A stretch of 64,000 nt of DNA, taken from NCBI RefSeq assembly GCF_020379485.1, contig NC_063434.1:28777401-28841400 (forward strand), given 5' to 3'. This document shows, piece after piece, positions 28,378 to 38,712 of the stretch (within the stretch, counting starts at the first letter, position 1; each line of letters starts with the position of its first letter). Both the position numbers and the translations under genes were made by a program. The stretch comes from Brassica napus (taxonomy: Eukaryota > Streptophyta > Magnoliopsida > Brassicales > Brassicaceae). The notes below the pieces were generated by a model. It did not search any database. It was not told the DNA's origin and worked only from the letters and a program-made list of their open reading frames with translations.

Positions 28378-29025
28378 ATGTCGCTGAAAATGAGATCGAT
28401 CTTTGCTCAGGTGCGTCGAGAATCTGAATCCTATATTTGTTCGATTGAGTTATCCTCTAAAATTTTTTGTTTGTTCGATCGGTTGTATCTCTCGACACAG
28501 GTGTATCAAAAATCGGTATCGGCGGGGCATAGACGCAATTTCTCTTCATCCTCAACCAAGTGCGAAGGTAAAGTTGTACCAAATTCGAGACCTTTAAAAA
28601 AAAAGAAAAAGAAGAAGAGTGTGATTTTCTTCAATAATTTGTGATTGTAGTGTCGAAGAAAACAGCTATGGGGATTTATGTTGTTACTCGAACCCTAGGT
28701 TTTGCTTCCGGATTTCTCGCTGGTACGTGGAGTGACAGAGATTCTTTTATCCTCTTAAATCAGCTTTTAATACCCTTTTTGTTCTGTTTTGTTTTTGGTC
28801 AAGGCAATTATGTAGTTGGTGATTTTGATAAGAAGCTTTTGGAGCGGCTGGAAGAGGTATAAAATAAAATCAAAGAAGCCCGCCCTCGATGTGACCATAA
28901 TTGCGATGATGTCTTCTAATCTTTATCGTCTGTGTTGACAGGATATGAGGAAGGATGAGGAATACTTCAAGAGAAGCGAAGCGATATTGTCCCATCTTTC
29001 AAAGTTGCCTAGGTCAGCCAATTAA
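28378..29025 (+). CDS. Small putative mitochondrial membrane protein, family member A
   Basis: Five short exons (starting 28378 with MSLKMRSIFAQ; then about 28502-28567, 28652-28722, 28804-28858, 28942-29025) join with good splice sites into roughly 100 residues. I do not recognise the family. The N-terminus is basic and Ser/Arg-rich (GHRRNFSSSS), resembling a mitochondrial presequence with an R-x-F/S type cleavage motif. One hydrophobic segment (about GIYVVTRTLGFASGFLAG) should span a membrane. The tail is charged (DKKLLERLEED, KDEEYFKRSEAIL), possibly a short coiled coil. Two diverged relatives lie at 29964 and 36980, both with defects, so this is the only copy whose frame appears clean. 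Confidence 0.6.
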
Positions 29026-29179
29026 TTGGCTTTTGCTAATTATTATGTATAAGATGTATGTGTCGTATGGTATGACAACTATGTGTCCGTTGTGGTTTTG
29101 TCTAAACTGAAATACTTGTCTCTGCAATTGCTTTCTTTCGCTCAGTCAAAATATTTTAATTTCGTGTGTGTTTTCTGGG

Positions 29180-29436
29180 CCTCCGTTTTTTATTATAAGT
29201 CGTTTTAGAGAAAATTTTTTGTTCCAAATTATATGTCGTTTTCGGTTTTCTATGTAAAATTTATTAATAATTAATGTTGTATAACCAATGGTAATATATC
29301 TTATATTTTTCTATTGGTTGAATTGTGGTTAGGTAAATAATTAATGATGTTTTTGTTTAGAAAATATAAGAAATTAATGGTTTTCTTAATCTACGTGCAT
29401 AGCTGTAAAACGACTTATATTAAAAAACGGAGGGAG
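29180..29436. mobile_element. Stowaway-type MITE, copy 1
   Basis: About 257 bp with a right end ACGGAGGGAGTA and a left end (CCTCCGTTTTTTATTATAAG) that is slightly eroded. It shares the whole interior with copies at 48030-48284 and 55515-55774. TA target and CTCCCTCCGT ends are typical of Tc1/Mariner-derived plant Stowaway elements. Confidence 0.8.
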
Positions 29437-29548
29437 TAATATATATGTTGTTGGGAATTATGTTTTTTAAGGTTAGAATGTTTTCCCAATACTTCTATCA
29501 CATCCGTCTCGTATGTTTCCTTCGGTGAATCATCTTTGACACTACTTT

Positions 29549-29735
29549 GTACCGGTAATTGCATGGCTTCCTTTGAGAATGTTCTTTCTCTGACAACATC
29601 ACAGATTCCAAGATCTTCCAACTAATATCTGCTAAATCTTCTTTACCAGTAATTGCATGGCTTCCTTTGAGAATGTTCTTTCTATGACAACATCACAGAT
29701 TCCAAGATCTTCGGACTAATATCTGCTAAATCTCA
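29549..29735. repeat. Tandem duplication of about 95 bp, unidentified
   Basis: Sequences starting near 29553 and 29648 repeat GTAATTGCATGGCTTCC, GAGAATGTTCTTTCT and CACAGATTCCAAGATCTTC with few changes. The minus strand of the first copy has a short open frame (EDLGICDVVRERTFSKEAMQ, near 29620) that reads like protein code, but I recognise no family. Confidence 0.6.
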
Positions 29736-29963
29736 TTTTTCGTCTTTAAAGGATCCCGTTCTTACTTACCCTAATTTTGGTGTTCTTACAAATTTTTGTC
29801 AAACCGCTCTGATATTATTAGTACGATATTATCCACTTTGGACCTAATAGACAAGCGGGCTTGGATTTACTTTAGATTAAGATATAAAAGAAACCCAAGG
29901 CCGATTCACTCTATCCACGAGCTGATTGATAATATCGCGAGAGAACCCTAAATTTCTCCGATC

Positions 29964-30648
29964 ATGTCGCCGAAATTGAGATCGATCTTTGCACAGGTTT
30001 GTCGAGAATCCGATCACGGTATATTACTATTCCTTTTTTTGTTTTTTTTTTTGTGCTCTTTCTGTCTCCTCCACAGGTACATCTGAAATCGCTATCGATG
30101 GGGTCTCGCCGGGATTTCTCTTCTTCATCCGCAGGTTTTCTGATTCTTTCCTTGGATCGTGATGTTTGTTTGAATGTATAATTGTGATTTTTTTTTTTTC
30201 CGATTGCAGCTTCGAAACGTGCTGAGTGGGACAATCTGTTTAGCCCTGGCATTTCGGTTTAGCTTGGATTCGCTGCTTCTGCATGTTTTGGTAGATAATT
30301 CCTTCCTTCTGAAAAATAATATATATACATATTACATATATATATGACAAGAAAATTGCACATTTGTGATTTACTGCGTCTTCCTTTTTCTTACCTCAGC
30401 GGTGTACAAGGTTTATAAAAACTACTATCCCAAGTTCCTGATATGTAGGGAAGAACATGAACGCATGTTACAACGTCATAAAGAACTGGTATGATTTGAT
30501 TACATGTGTGTGTGTGTCTGCTTTTGAAAGACCAATGGAGAATTTACATCTTGTACTTTTATTTTATTTCTCACGCTTTCAGTGGGCGCAGTCGAAGTTG
30601 GATGAACTCTCAAGAAATGTTTGTTGCTGTGGACAACAACCAAAATAA
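29964..30648 (+). pseudogene. Family member B of the small mitochondrial-type protein, in-frame stop
   Basis: It starts MSPKLRSIFAQ like member A; the second exon (about 30077-30134) gives GSRRDFSSSSA, and the third begins ASKRAEWDNLFSPGISV followed by TAG (about 30259-30261). Past that stop the same frame continues LGFAASACF, then splices to AVYKVYKNYYPKF, REEHERMLQRHKEL and WAQSKLDELSRN, ending with TAA at 30646-30648. The stop therefore cuts the predicted membrane segment (ISV-LGFAASACF). Either the gene is broken, or a 35-40 residue truncated product is made. The C-terminal half differs from member A. Function unknown. Confidence 0.55.
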
Positions 30649-30655
30649 TAATTAA

Positions 30656-32733
30656 ATAAGACCCGCCCGCGCCTTGCGCGGGATTAAGTTATTATTTTTA
30701 TTATATTTTGGAGAATGAAACAATAGTTTGGCTTCATTTGGATTACGGGTGTTCAACCCGGATATCGGGTTGGTTTCAGTTCTGTTCGGTTTTTTTCGGT
30801 ATTTGGTTAGTAAAATATAACTACTATTCTAAATCCATATTTACTTTGACTTTAGTCTTTCACATACTTTTGAAAGATTTCAACTGGACGACTAAATTGA
30901 TCAGCCAATCTTGTTGCTTTAAATCATTAGTGTTTATACATATATATATATATTTAGTTTGAATATTTATTAAATAAAAATTCATATGCGTTATATTTTA
31001 TGATCATTTGTAACTTATTATAACAAAAAAATAATCTATTGATCACAAAATTTTCAGAGTGGGAATATTCAAATTTCCAATAATATATAGACGTTTTGAA
31101 AAATTCAAATATCACATATAAGAAAAAATATAAATGTTTTTATTATATATTTAATGTGATTTTTTAATATCTTTCAATAATATAAAATTAAAAAAAAGAA
31201 CTAAGATACCAAAATTGTTATCAAATATTTATTATTCATAATAATTAATTTTCATATATACGTTAATCATATAAGGTAATTTCGTAGCTTCTAATTAAGG
31301 AAAGTGCAAAAAAATTTTGGTAGATTATTTATCAATTCGATAGTTAGTTTAATAAAAAATATAATGTAAGTCAAGATGGACCAACCTATTTTTCTAAGAA
31401 TAGTATATTTTATATAGTCATTTATTAAATGAGAATTTATAATCATACAGTTCTATGATCATTCATATCATTTTATAACTGAATATTTAAATCATAGATA
31501 ACAAAATTTTTAATGTGAAATCTTTAATAAGTTTATAATTTATAAATGTTTTTGAAAATTCATTGAAAGTTTTAATATTAAAATATTTATGTAATCTTAT
31601 CGTGTATAGTATAATCTATATATATATAATATATATGTGTTATTATTTAATGATATTTTTTACTCATATGGTTTTAAAATAATGTGTATCTTCTTATAAT
31701 ATTAAATAAAAGTTCATATTAATACAATTTTATGATCATTTGTAACTTATTATGACAAAAATAATAATCTATTGATCACAAAATTTTCAGAGTGGGGATC
31801 TTCAAATTTCTAATAATTTATAGACGTTTTGAAAAATTCAAAATATAACATATAAGAAAAAATATAAATGTTTTTATTATATATTTAATGTGATTTTTAA
31901 ATATATTTTAATAATATAAAATTAAAAAAAGAACTAAGATACAAAAATTGTTATCAAATATTTATTATTCATTATAATTAATTTTCACATATACGTTAAT
32001 CATATTAGGTAATTTCGTAGCTTTTATTTAAGGAAAGTGCAAAACATTTTTTGGTACGTTATTTATCAATTCAATAGTTAGTTTAATAAAAAGTGTAATA
32101 TAAGTTAAGATGGACCAACCTATTTTTCTAGGAATAGTATATTTTGTATAGTCATTTATTAAATAAGAATTTATAATCATACGGTTCTATGAACGTCATA
32201 TCGTTTTATAACAAAATATTTAAATCATCGATAACAAAATTTCAATCTGAAATCTTTAATAAGTTTATAATTTATAAATGTTCTTGAAAATTCATTGAAA
32301 GTTTTAATATTAAAATATTTATGTAATCTTATGGTATATAGTGTTTAATATATATATATATATTTATTTATTTTATTATTAAATGATATTTTTTACTCAT
32401 ATGGTTTTAAAATCATGTGTATCTTCTTATAATAAAAATGTTAAACCATTGATCATTAATTTTTAACATAATAATTTTAATAGTTTTAGTCATTTATTGT
32501 CGTTTTTAAAAATTCAAAATATAACATATACGAAAAAATCTAAATTTTATTTTTATAGCTAATTTGATTGTTTAATTTATTTTAATAATATAAAATTAAA
32601 CAAAAAATGATGGAGGAGATATAAATTGTTATCAAATCTTTATTATTAAAAGCATTAATTGTCATATATATATTAGTCATTTATGGTAATTCCGTAGGTT
32701 TTATTTAAGGAAAGAAAATAACATATCATATCA
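30656..32733 (-). mobile_element. Left arm of palindromic Helitron-like element
   Basis: About 2.08 kb of AT-rich sequence that is the reverse complement of 32930-35913. Its outer end has the hairpin CCCGCGC-CTT-GCGCGGG (30666-30682) expected at a Helitron 3' end, here inverted, but the terminal CTAG is lost. Inside, a unit of about 730 bases is tandemly repeated (30985 onward and 31712 onward), with a third partial copy from about 32440. No ORF of note. Confidence 0.7.
30745..30865. mobile_element. hAT-family terminal fragment captured in the palindrome, left arm
   Basis: GGGTGTTCAACCCGGATATCG and CGGTATTTGGTTAGTAAAATA match the left end of the nested element at 34302. The mirror fragment lies at about 35690-35822 in the other arm, so capture predates the palindrome. 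Confidence 0.6.
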
Positions 32734-32925
32734 TTATATCATATAGTTTGACCAACTTATGTATCTAACAACATATAAAAATCGAATGTGGACCTACTTA
32801 TTTTTCAATTGAATGTAATTGACTACCTAATTGAGTGCCACCTATGCATTGGGGCCTCTTTTAATTAATACAAAATTGAGGTTACATCTTTTCAAATGTT
32901 CCTCAATTAATATATAGGGGATGAT
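32734..32925. repeat. Central spacer, duplicated outside the right arm
   Basis: About 190 bases between the two arms are repeated, same orientation and nearly identical, at 35914-36101 (both begin TTATATCATATAGTTTGACC). Small differences include a 4-base deletion in the outer copy and base changes. Confidence 0.8.
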
Positions 32926-34301
32926 ATGATATGATATTTTATTTCCTTAAATAAAACCTACAGAATTACCATAAATGACTAATATATATATGACAATTAA
33001 TGAGTTTAATAATAAAGATTTGATAACAATGTATATCTCCTCCATCATTTTTTGTTTAATTTTATATTATTAAAATAAATTAAACAATCAAATTAGCTAT
33101 AAAAATAAAATTTAGATTTTTTCGTATATGTTATATTTTGAATTTTTAAAAACGACAATAAATGACTAAAACTATTAAAATTATTATGTTAAAAATTAAT
33201 GATCAATGGTTTAACATTTTTATTATAAGAAGATACACATGATTTTAAAACCATATGAGTAAAAAATATCATTTAATAATAAATAAATATATATATAGAT
33301 TAAACACTATATACCATAAGATTACATAAATATTTTAATATTAAAACTTTCAATGAATTTTCAAGAACATTTATAAATTATAAAATTATTAAAGATTTCA
33401 GATTGAAAATTTTGTTATCGATGATTTAAATATTTTGTTATAAAACGATATGAATGATCATAGAACCGTATGATTATAAATTCTTATTTAATAAATAACT
33501 ATACAAAATATACTATTCTTAGAAAAATAGGTTGGTCCATCTTAACTTATATTACACTTTTTATAAAACTAACTATCGAATTGATAAATAACGTACCAAA
33601 AAATGTTTTGCAGTTTCCTTAAATAAAAGCTACGAAATTACCTAATATGATTAACGTATATGTGAAAATTAATTATTATGAATAATAAATATTTGATAAC
33701 AATTGTTGTATCTTAGTTCTTTTTTTAATTTTATATTATTAAAATATATTTAAAAATCACATTAAATATATAATAAAAACATTTATATTTTTTCTTATAT
33801 GTTATATTTTGAATTTTTCAAAACGTCTATAAATTATTAGAATTTGAAGATCCCCACTCTGAAAATTTTGTGATCAATAGATTATTTTTTTGTCATAATA
33901 AGTTACAAATGATCATAAAATTGTATTAATATGAATTTTTATTTAATATTATAAGAAGATACACATGATTTTAAAACCATATGAGTAAAAAATATCATTT
34001 AAAAATAAAACACATATATATATATATAGATTATACTATATACCATAAGATTACATAAATATTTTAATATTAAAACTTTCAATGAATTTTCAAAAACATT
34101 TATAAATTATAAACTTATTAAAGATTTCACATTGAAAATTTGTTATCGATGATTTAAATATTCAGTTATAAAATGATATGAATGATCATAGAACTGTATG
34201 ATTATAAATTCTCATTTAATAAATGACTATATAAAATATACTATTCTTAGAAAAATAGGTTGAACTATCTTAACTTACATTATATTTTTTATTAAACTAA
34301 C

Positions 34302-35184
34302 TAGGGGTGTTCAATCCGGATATCGGTTCGGTTTTCGGTTCGGTTTTTTTCGGTTTTCGGTATTTCGGTTAGTAAAATAAACTACCATTCTAAATCCATA
34401 TTTACTTCGGTTCGGTTCGGTTTATATACCGTCGGTTTTCGGTTTATTCGATTTTATACCAAAAAACATAATTATTTTGTTTGAGATCATATTATATGAA
34501 TTTTAGAGTCATATTGTCAACACATTTATTTATTAAAATATATTACATGTTCAAATAGATGAACAAAAAAGTAAAAATGCTTCTACCATCAAATAAAATA
34601 ATCAATTCTATAACTAAAATCAAAGCTTGAAATTTTGAAAATAAAAATATGAAACAAAACAGAAACATAAAAGAAAAGTTTTTCCACTCTTCCATATTTA
34701 GTGTTCATTAAAGTCATGCTTTTTCAATTGAAAATTTTCCATTAATTATTGTCCATCAAATTTATAATCTTCATATTAATTAAGTGAAGACTAAAATAAA
34801 TCAAAAAGATCAAAAAAAACTTAGAAATAAGATGTATGAATTGCGATGTATTGTTATTTAGTTATAGTTCAAGTGTTTTACAAATTAAGGTTTTTTATTA
34901 CTATAAAATTATGGTAATAGTTATTAACACAAATTTAACTTATGTAACAAATAGATTTTATGTATTGTTTTAAAATAGATACATATTTACATGTTTTTAC
35001 TTTTAATCGGTTTTGTTCGGTTTATTCGGTTTAATCGGTTATATACCAAACCATATCCAAATCCTACGGTTTTTATAAAATTATATCCATTCGGTTTATA
35101 TGGTATATACCAAACCAACCATATTGTCTATTTCGGTTCGGTTCGGTTCGGTACGGTTCGGTTTTACCATATTGAACAGCCCTA
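34302..35184. mobile_element. Nested non-autonomous hAT element, 883 bp
   Basis: The ends TAGGGGTGTTCAAT and (read inward from the right) TAGGGCTGTTCAAT are inverted repeats, flanked by a perfect 8-bp duplication AAACTAAC (34294-34301 and 35185-35192). The left arm of the palindrome shows the empty site, AAACTAACTATCG in reverse complement near 31335-31350. Both subterminal regions are packed with CGGTT/TTCGG motifs, typical of transposase-binding repeats. Confidence 0.88.
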
Positions 35185-35577
35185 AAACTAACTATCGAAT
35201 TGATAATAATCTATCAAATTTGTTTTTGCACTTTCCTTAATTAGAAACTACGAAATTACCTAATATGATTAACATATATATGAAAATTAATTATTATGAA
35301 TAATAAATATTTGATAACAATTTTGGTATCTTAGTTTTTTTTTTAATTTTATATTATTGAAAGATATTAAAAAATCACATTAAATATATAATAAAAATTT
35401 ATATTTTTTCTTATATGTTTATTTTGAATTTTTCAAAACGTTTATATATTATTAGAAATTTGAATATTCCCACTCTGAAAAGTTTTTGATTAATAGATTT
35501 TTTTTTTGTTATAATAAGTTACAAATGATCATAAAATATAACGCATATGAATTTTTATTTAATAAATATTCAAACTA

Positions 35578-35579
<2 letters not shown>

Positions 35580-35632
<53 letters not shown>
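35580..35632. repeat. TA dinucleotide microsatellite
   Basis: About 25 TA units in the right arm. The corresponding site in the left arm (near 30941-30952) has only a few. Confidence 0.9.
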
Positions 35633-35636
<4 letters not shown>

Positions 35637-35913
35637 CTAATGATCTAAAGCAACAAGATTGGCTGATCAATTTAGTCGTCCAGTTGAAATCTTTCAAAAG
35701 TATGTGAAAGACTAAAGTCAAAGTAAATATGGTTTTAGAATAGTAATTATATTTTACTAACCGAAATACCGAAAAAAACCGAACCGAACCGAAACCAACC
35801 CGATATTCGGATTGAACACCCCTAATCCAAATGAAGCCAAACTATTGTTTCATTCTCCAAAATATAATAAAAAGAATAACTTAATCCCGCGCAAGGCGCG
35901 GGTCTTATCCTAG

Positions 35914-36101
35914 TTATATCATATAGTTTGACCAACTTATGTATCTAACAACATATAAAAATCGAATGTGGACCTACTTATTTTTCAATTGAATGTAATT
36001 GCTAATTGAGTGCTACCTATGCATTAGGGCCTCTTTTAATTAATACAAAATTGAGGTTACATCTTTTCAAATGTTCATCAATTAATATATAAGGGATTGA
36101 T
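35914..36101. repeat. Outer copy of the 190-bp spacer
   Basis: Begins immediately after the CTAG terminus and matches 32734-32925 until about ATATATAAGGGATTGAT, where the two contexts diverge. Confidence 0.8.
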
Positions 36102-36979
36102 GCTTGCATTGTATTTCTTTTTTTTTGTCTGTAATTTGCATCTTCTGATTGTCTGTCTCTTCATCTCTTGAAGAGGGATTTCTAATGTTTTCCTCTTCAT
36201 GTAAGTTGCTATGTGGTTTCTGTCCTAAACTAATTGATTCAGTTGTGTGTGGTGAAATTGTGGCCTTGGTCTTTTTCTTATCCTTGCTTTACTTTTATAA
36301 ATCAACTAGATTCTTTTTCGGCACGTACATGTTTCAAATTTGTCAATTTACAAAATTTTCCACTATATTTACAATATTACTAATTGTTTATAAAACATTT
36401 TAAAACATAATAATTTTATAGTTCACTTGCAATAATTTATTTTATTGTTTAAATTTTTTAGTGAAAGCACATTTTAAATCATGTGATACAAAATTATAAA
36501 TTGAAAAATTTTACTGGTGAAAGATCATTTAAAAAAGTATTATTATATTAAATTATATCACAGATTAATACAAATCTATACATGTGTTTAGTTGTAATTA
36601 CAAAATTAGTTAGATATTTTAAAAGTTTGTTTTAGTTAAAATGAAATATAAATTTGATTTAAAAATAAACACGACATTAACTAAATATTTAAAAGTTTTT
36701 TTTAAGTGAAAAATAAAATATAAATTTAAAATTACTTAAATATTTAAAATGGTTATTTTAATAAAAAATGAAATATATATATTTAGTGAAAAAATGAAAA
36801 AAAAATGAAAATATTTTATTCAGATAGAATTTCAGAGTAAATATATGAATATCTACTTGATTTTTTTTTTGTTTTAGAATAATTCAAATAATTTAAATAT
36901 TTTATACAAAAAGTAATTTCAAATTATGAAAGGCTTTGGCAGAAACTTGTGAACAGCGGAGGACCCTAATTTCACGACC
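36102..36979. other. AT-rich intergenic sequence
   Basis: No gene or recognisable element was found; AT content is very high from 36400 to 36930. Confidence 0.4.
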
Positions 36980-37311
36980 ATGCCGCCGAATATGAGATCG
37001 ATCTATGCTAGGTGCGTCGAGAACCTGAATAATCCTATTAATTATCTGTTAGAGATTCTGACTTGTTCGATTGGGTCTCGACAGGTACATCAGACGTCGA
37101 AATCAGTGGGGTATCGCCGCAATTTCTCTTCACCCGCAGGTGACGGCAAAGGTAAAAAAAAAGTTGTGTGATTGATCTACCAAATTCGAGTCTGTGATTT
37201 TCTTTTGTTGATTTGTGATTGTAGAGCCAAAGAAAAGATCTGCAGTGAAATCTTTTGTAACTCAATCCCTAGTAGCTGCTACCCTAGGAGCTATTACGGG
37301 ACTTTACGTTG
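36980..37311 (+). pseudogene. Family member C of the small mitochondrial-type protein
   Basis: The leader and start MPPNMRSIYA match members A and B. Exon 1 ends GCTAG/GT where member A has GCTCAG/GT, so one base is missing and the frame is lost across the first junction. The downstream exons still read, in the original frame, QTSKSVGYRRNFSSPAGDGK and PKKRSAVKSFVTQSLVAATL with a membrane segment up to TGLYV (37311). Later exons are not recognisable beyond about 37440. Function unknown; probably not producing a family-type protein. Confidence 0.6.
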
Positions 37312-37795
37312 GTACGTCGAGTGAGAGAGAGAGGACATAGATTTTTATTCCCTTAAACAAATTCTAATGCTTTCTTTTTTTTTTTTTTGTATCAAGAAAA
37401 TTTTCTAACTCTACGTCGAAGAAGCGGGTGAATCATTCAAGAAATCCGAAAAGTTGTCTGGTGGTCTATGTAATAACTATGGTCTCTGTCTAAACCGAAA
37501 AACTGTTCTTTCAGGTTGTTTTCTCTTTTTTGCTCTGTCAGAATGCTAAAACTCATGTGTGTGATTTTATGTTTTCTTAATGCTACTAAACCATATGTTG
37601 TTGGGCATGCTTTTATGTTTTCTTAATGCTACTTCTCGAGCTCCTCTTACCACATATATAACCATATGTTTTATGTTTATTAATTGCACATAGATGACAC
37701 TCAAAACCCAAGGCTTGCCTCCTACGACTCTTTATTAGTATATGGTTTCTTTGTACGGTTTGTGTTATGTGTGATATTGGCAAGAATGTCACATT

Positions 37796-38275
37796 TTAGT
37801 TAGTTTGACCCTTATATCCGACAGAATTGTTTGTGCAACCGTAAGTGTAGATTACCACGGAACTTGCCGGTTCACCTGCATCAAGATCTTTCCAATCAAC
37901 ACAAACACTGAGGTTAGGATCACTAAACACTTGTGTCACACTCGATGACAAGATCGTGTGTTTTTCCATCACCTGAGAACTGAGCCTTTGTTGCAAACGT
38001 TCTCTTACCCAAAACATGTTCTTTCTTGGCAATAAACACAGCACCAATAGATAAAAGACAGCGCAGCTGCAGCATTTAGTCTTTTTGAAAGCCTCTTTCT
38101 TCATATCACCAAGAAGAAGAACCATTTCTTTATCCACAACAACACCCACCTAAAGGTTCAGGCTGGATCCGAATTTAGCAGACGAGAGATCCCAATAAAC
38201 ATCACACGCCTCTAGATTCTTGGAACCTTTTCGTTTGTTGAAGAAGAGCCAAGGCTTGATCTCGACTTTACACAG
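37796..38275 (-). pseudogene. DUF868-family gene relic
   Basis: The minus strand contains KPWLFFNKRKGSKNL, VYWDLSSAKFGS, then after a stop VGVVVDKEMVLLLGDMKKEA and, later, SDPNLSVCVDWKDL. Their order and spacing match plant DUF868 proteins, whose motifs are WDL..AKF and VVVD.EMVLL.GD. Stops and frame changes break it up, and the C-terminus (after KDL) reads as unrelated sequence. DUF868 function is unknown. The assignment rests on remembered motifs, so an alignment would be decisive. Confidence 0.6.
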
Positions 38276-38289
38276 ACTTCATTACGAGT

Positions 38290-38712
38290 TTCTACTAGAA
38301 ACCTTAATGTCAAATTTCAAGAAGAAAAAAACAAACATGTTACCAATCTAAATAAAAATTAAACAAATAAGATCATTTTTCACAATCTACTCCTCAAATA
38401 ATATATGTTCCATCGTAAACTAGAAGCCGAGTCAAATCAAATGATTGATCGTGAAATTAATAAGGTGTGAAATATTATTATTAAGTGCCAATTTCGAGTC
38501 TCAATCGGTGGCAACGGTGACCATCCGGCAGAACACGACGACGGATCTTAAAGCTCAATCATGACCGTTGGATATTCTTTTTTGGATAAACCGTTTAATT
38601 TTTGCGAACCCGGTCCAATCGCGGTTAAACATAACCGGAAAAGATAAAATAATAGATTAGGGTTTTCTTTCCTTTTCCGTCTCTCTCTCTCTCTCTAAGG
38701 CTCGGCTGCGCT
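38290..38712. promoter_or_regulatory. Upstream region of the eIF3m relic (duplicated at 27030-27305)
   Basis: The first 275 bases are repeated before the deleted copy. The rest includes a CT repeat near 38681-38696 just before the start codon. Confidence 0.5.

Larger units (their letters stand above)
32930..35913 (+). mobile_element. Right arm of palindromic Helitron-like element
   Basis: About 2.98 kb, or about 2.1 kb once the nested 883-bp element is removed, matching the left arm in reverse. It ends with hairpin CCCGCGC-AAG-GCGCGGG (35886-35902), then TCTTATC and CTAG (35910-35913) followed by T, the textbook Helitron 3' terminus (hairpin, short gap, CTRR, host T). No Rep/helicase code is present, so it is non-autonomous. 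A long TA run fills about 35580-35632. Confidence 0.75.

Noticed and set aside
34960..35185. CGGTT-rich tract as a CRISPR-like or satellite array
   Set aside because: The motifs are the subterminal repeats of the hAT element at 34302-35184, without regular spacers; CRISPR is not expected in a plant nuclear genome.
30900..35600. Possible autonomous Helitron coding region (Rep/helicase) in the palindrome
   Set aside because: All six frames are dense with stops in this AT-rich sequence; no helicase or Rep motifs were visible.
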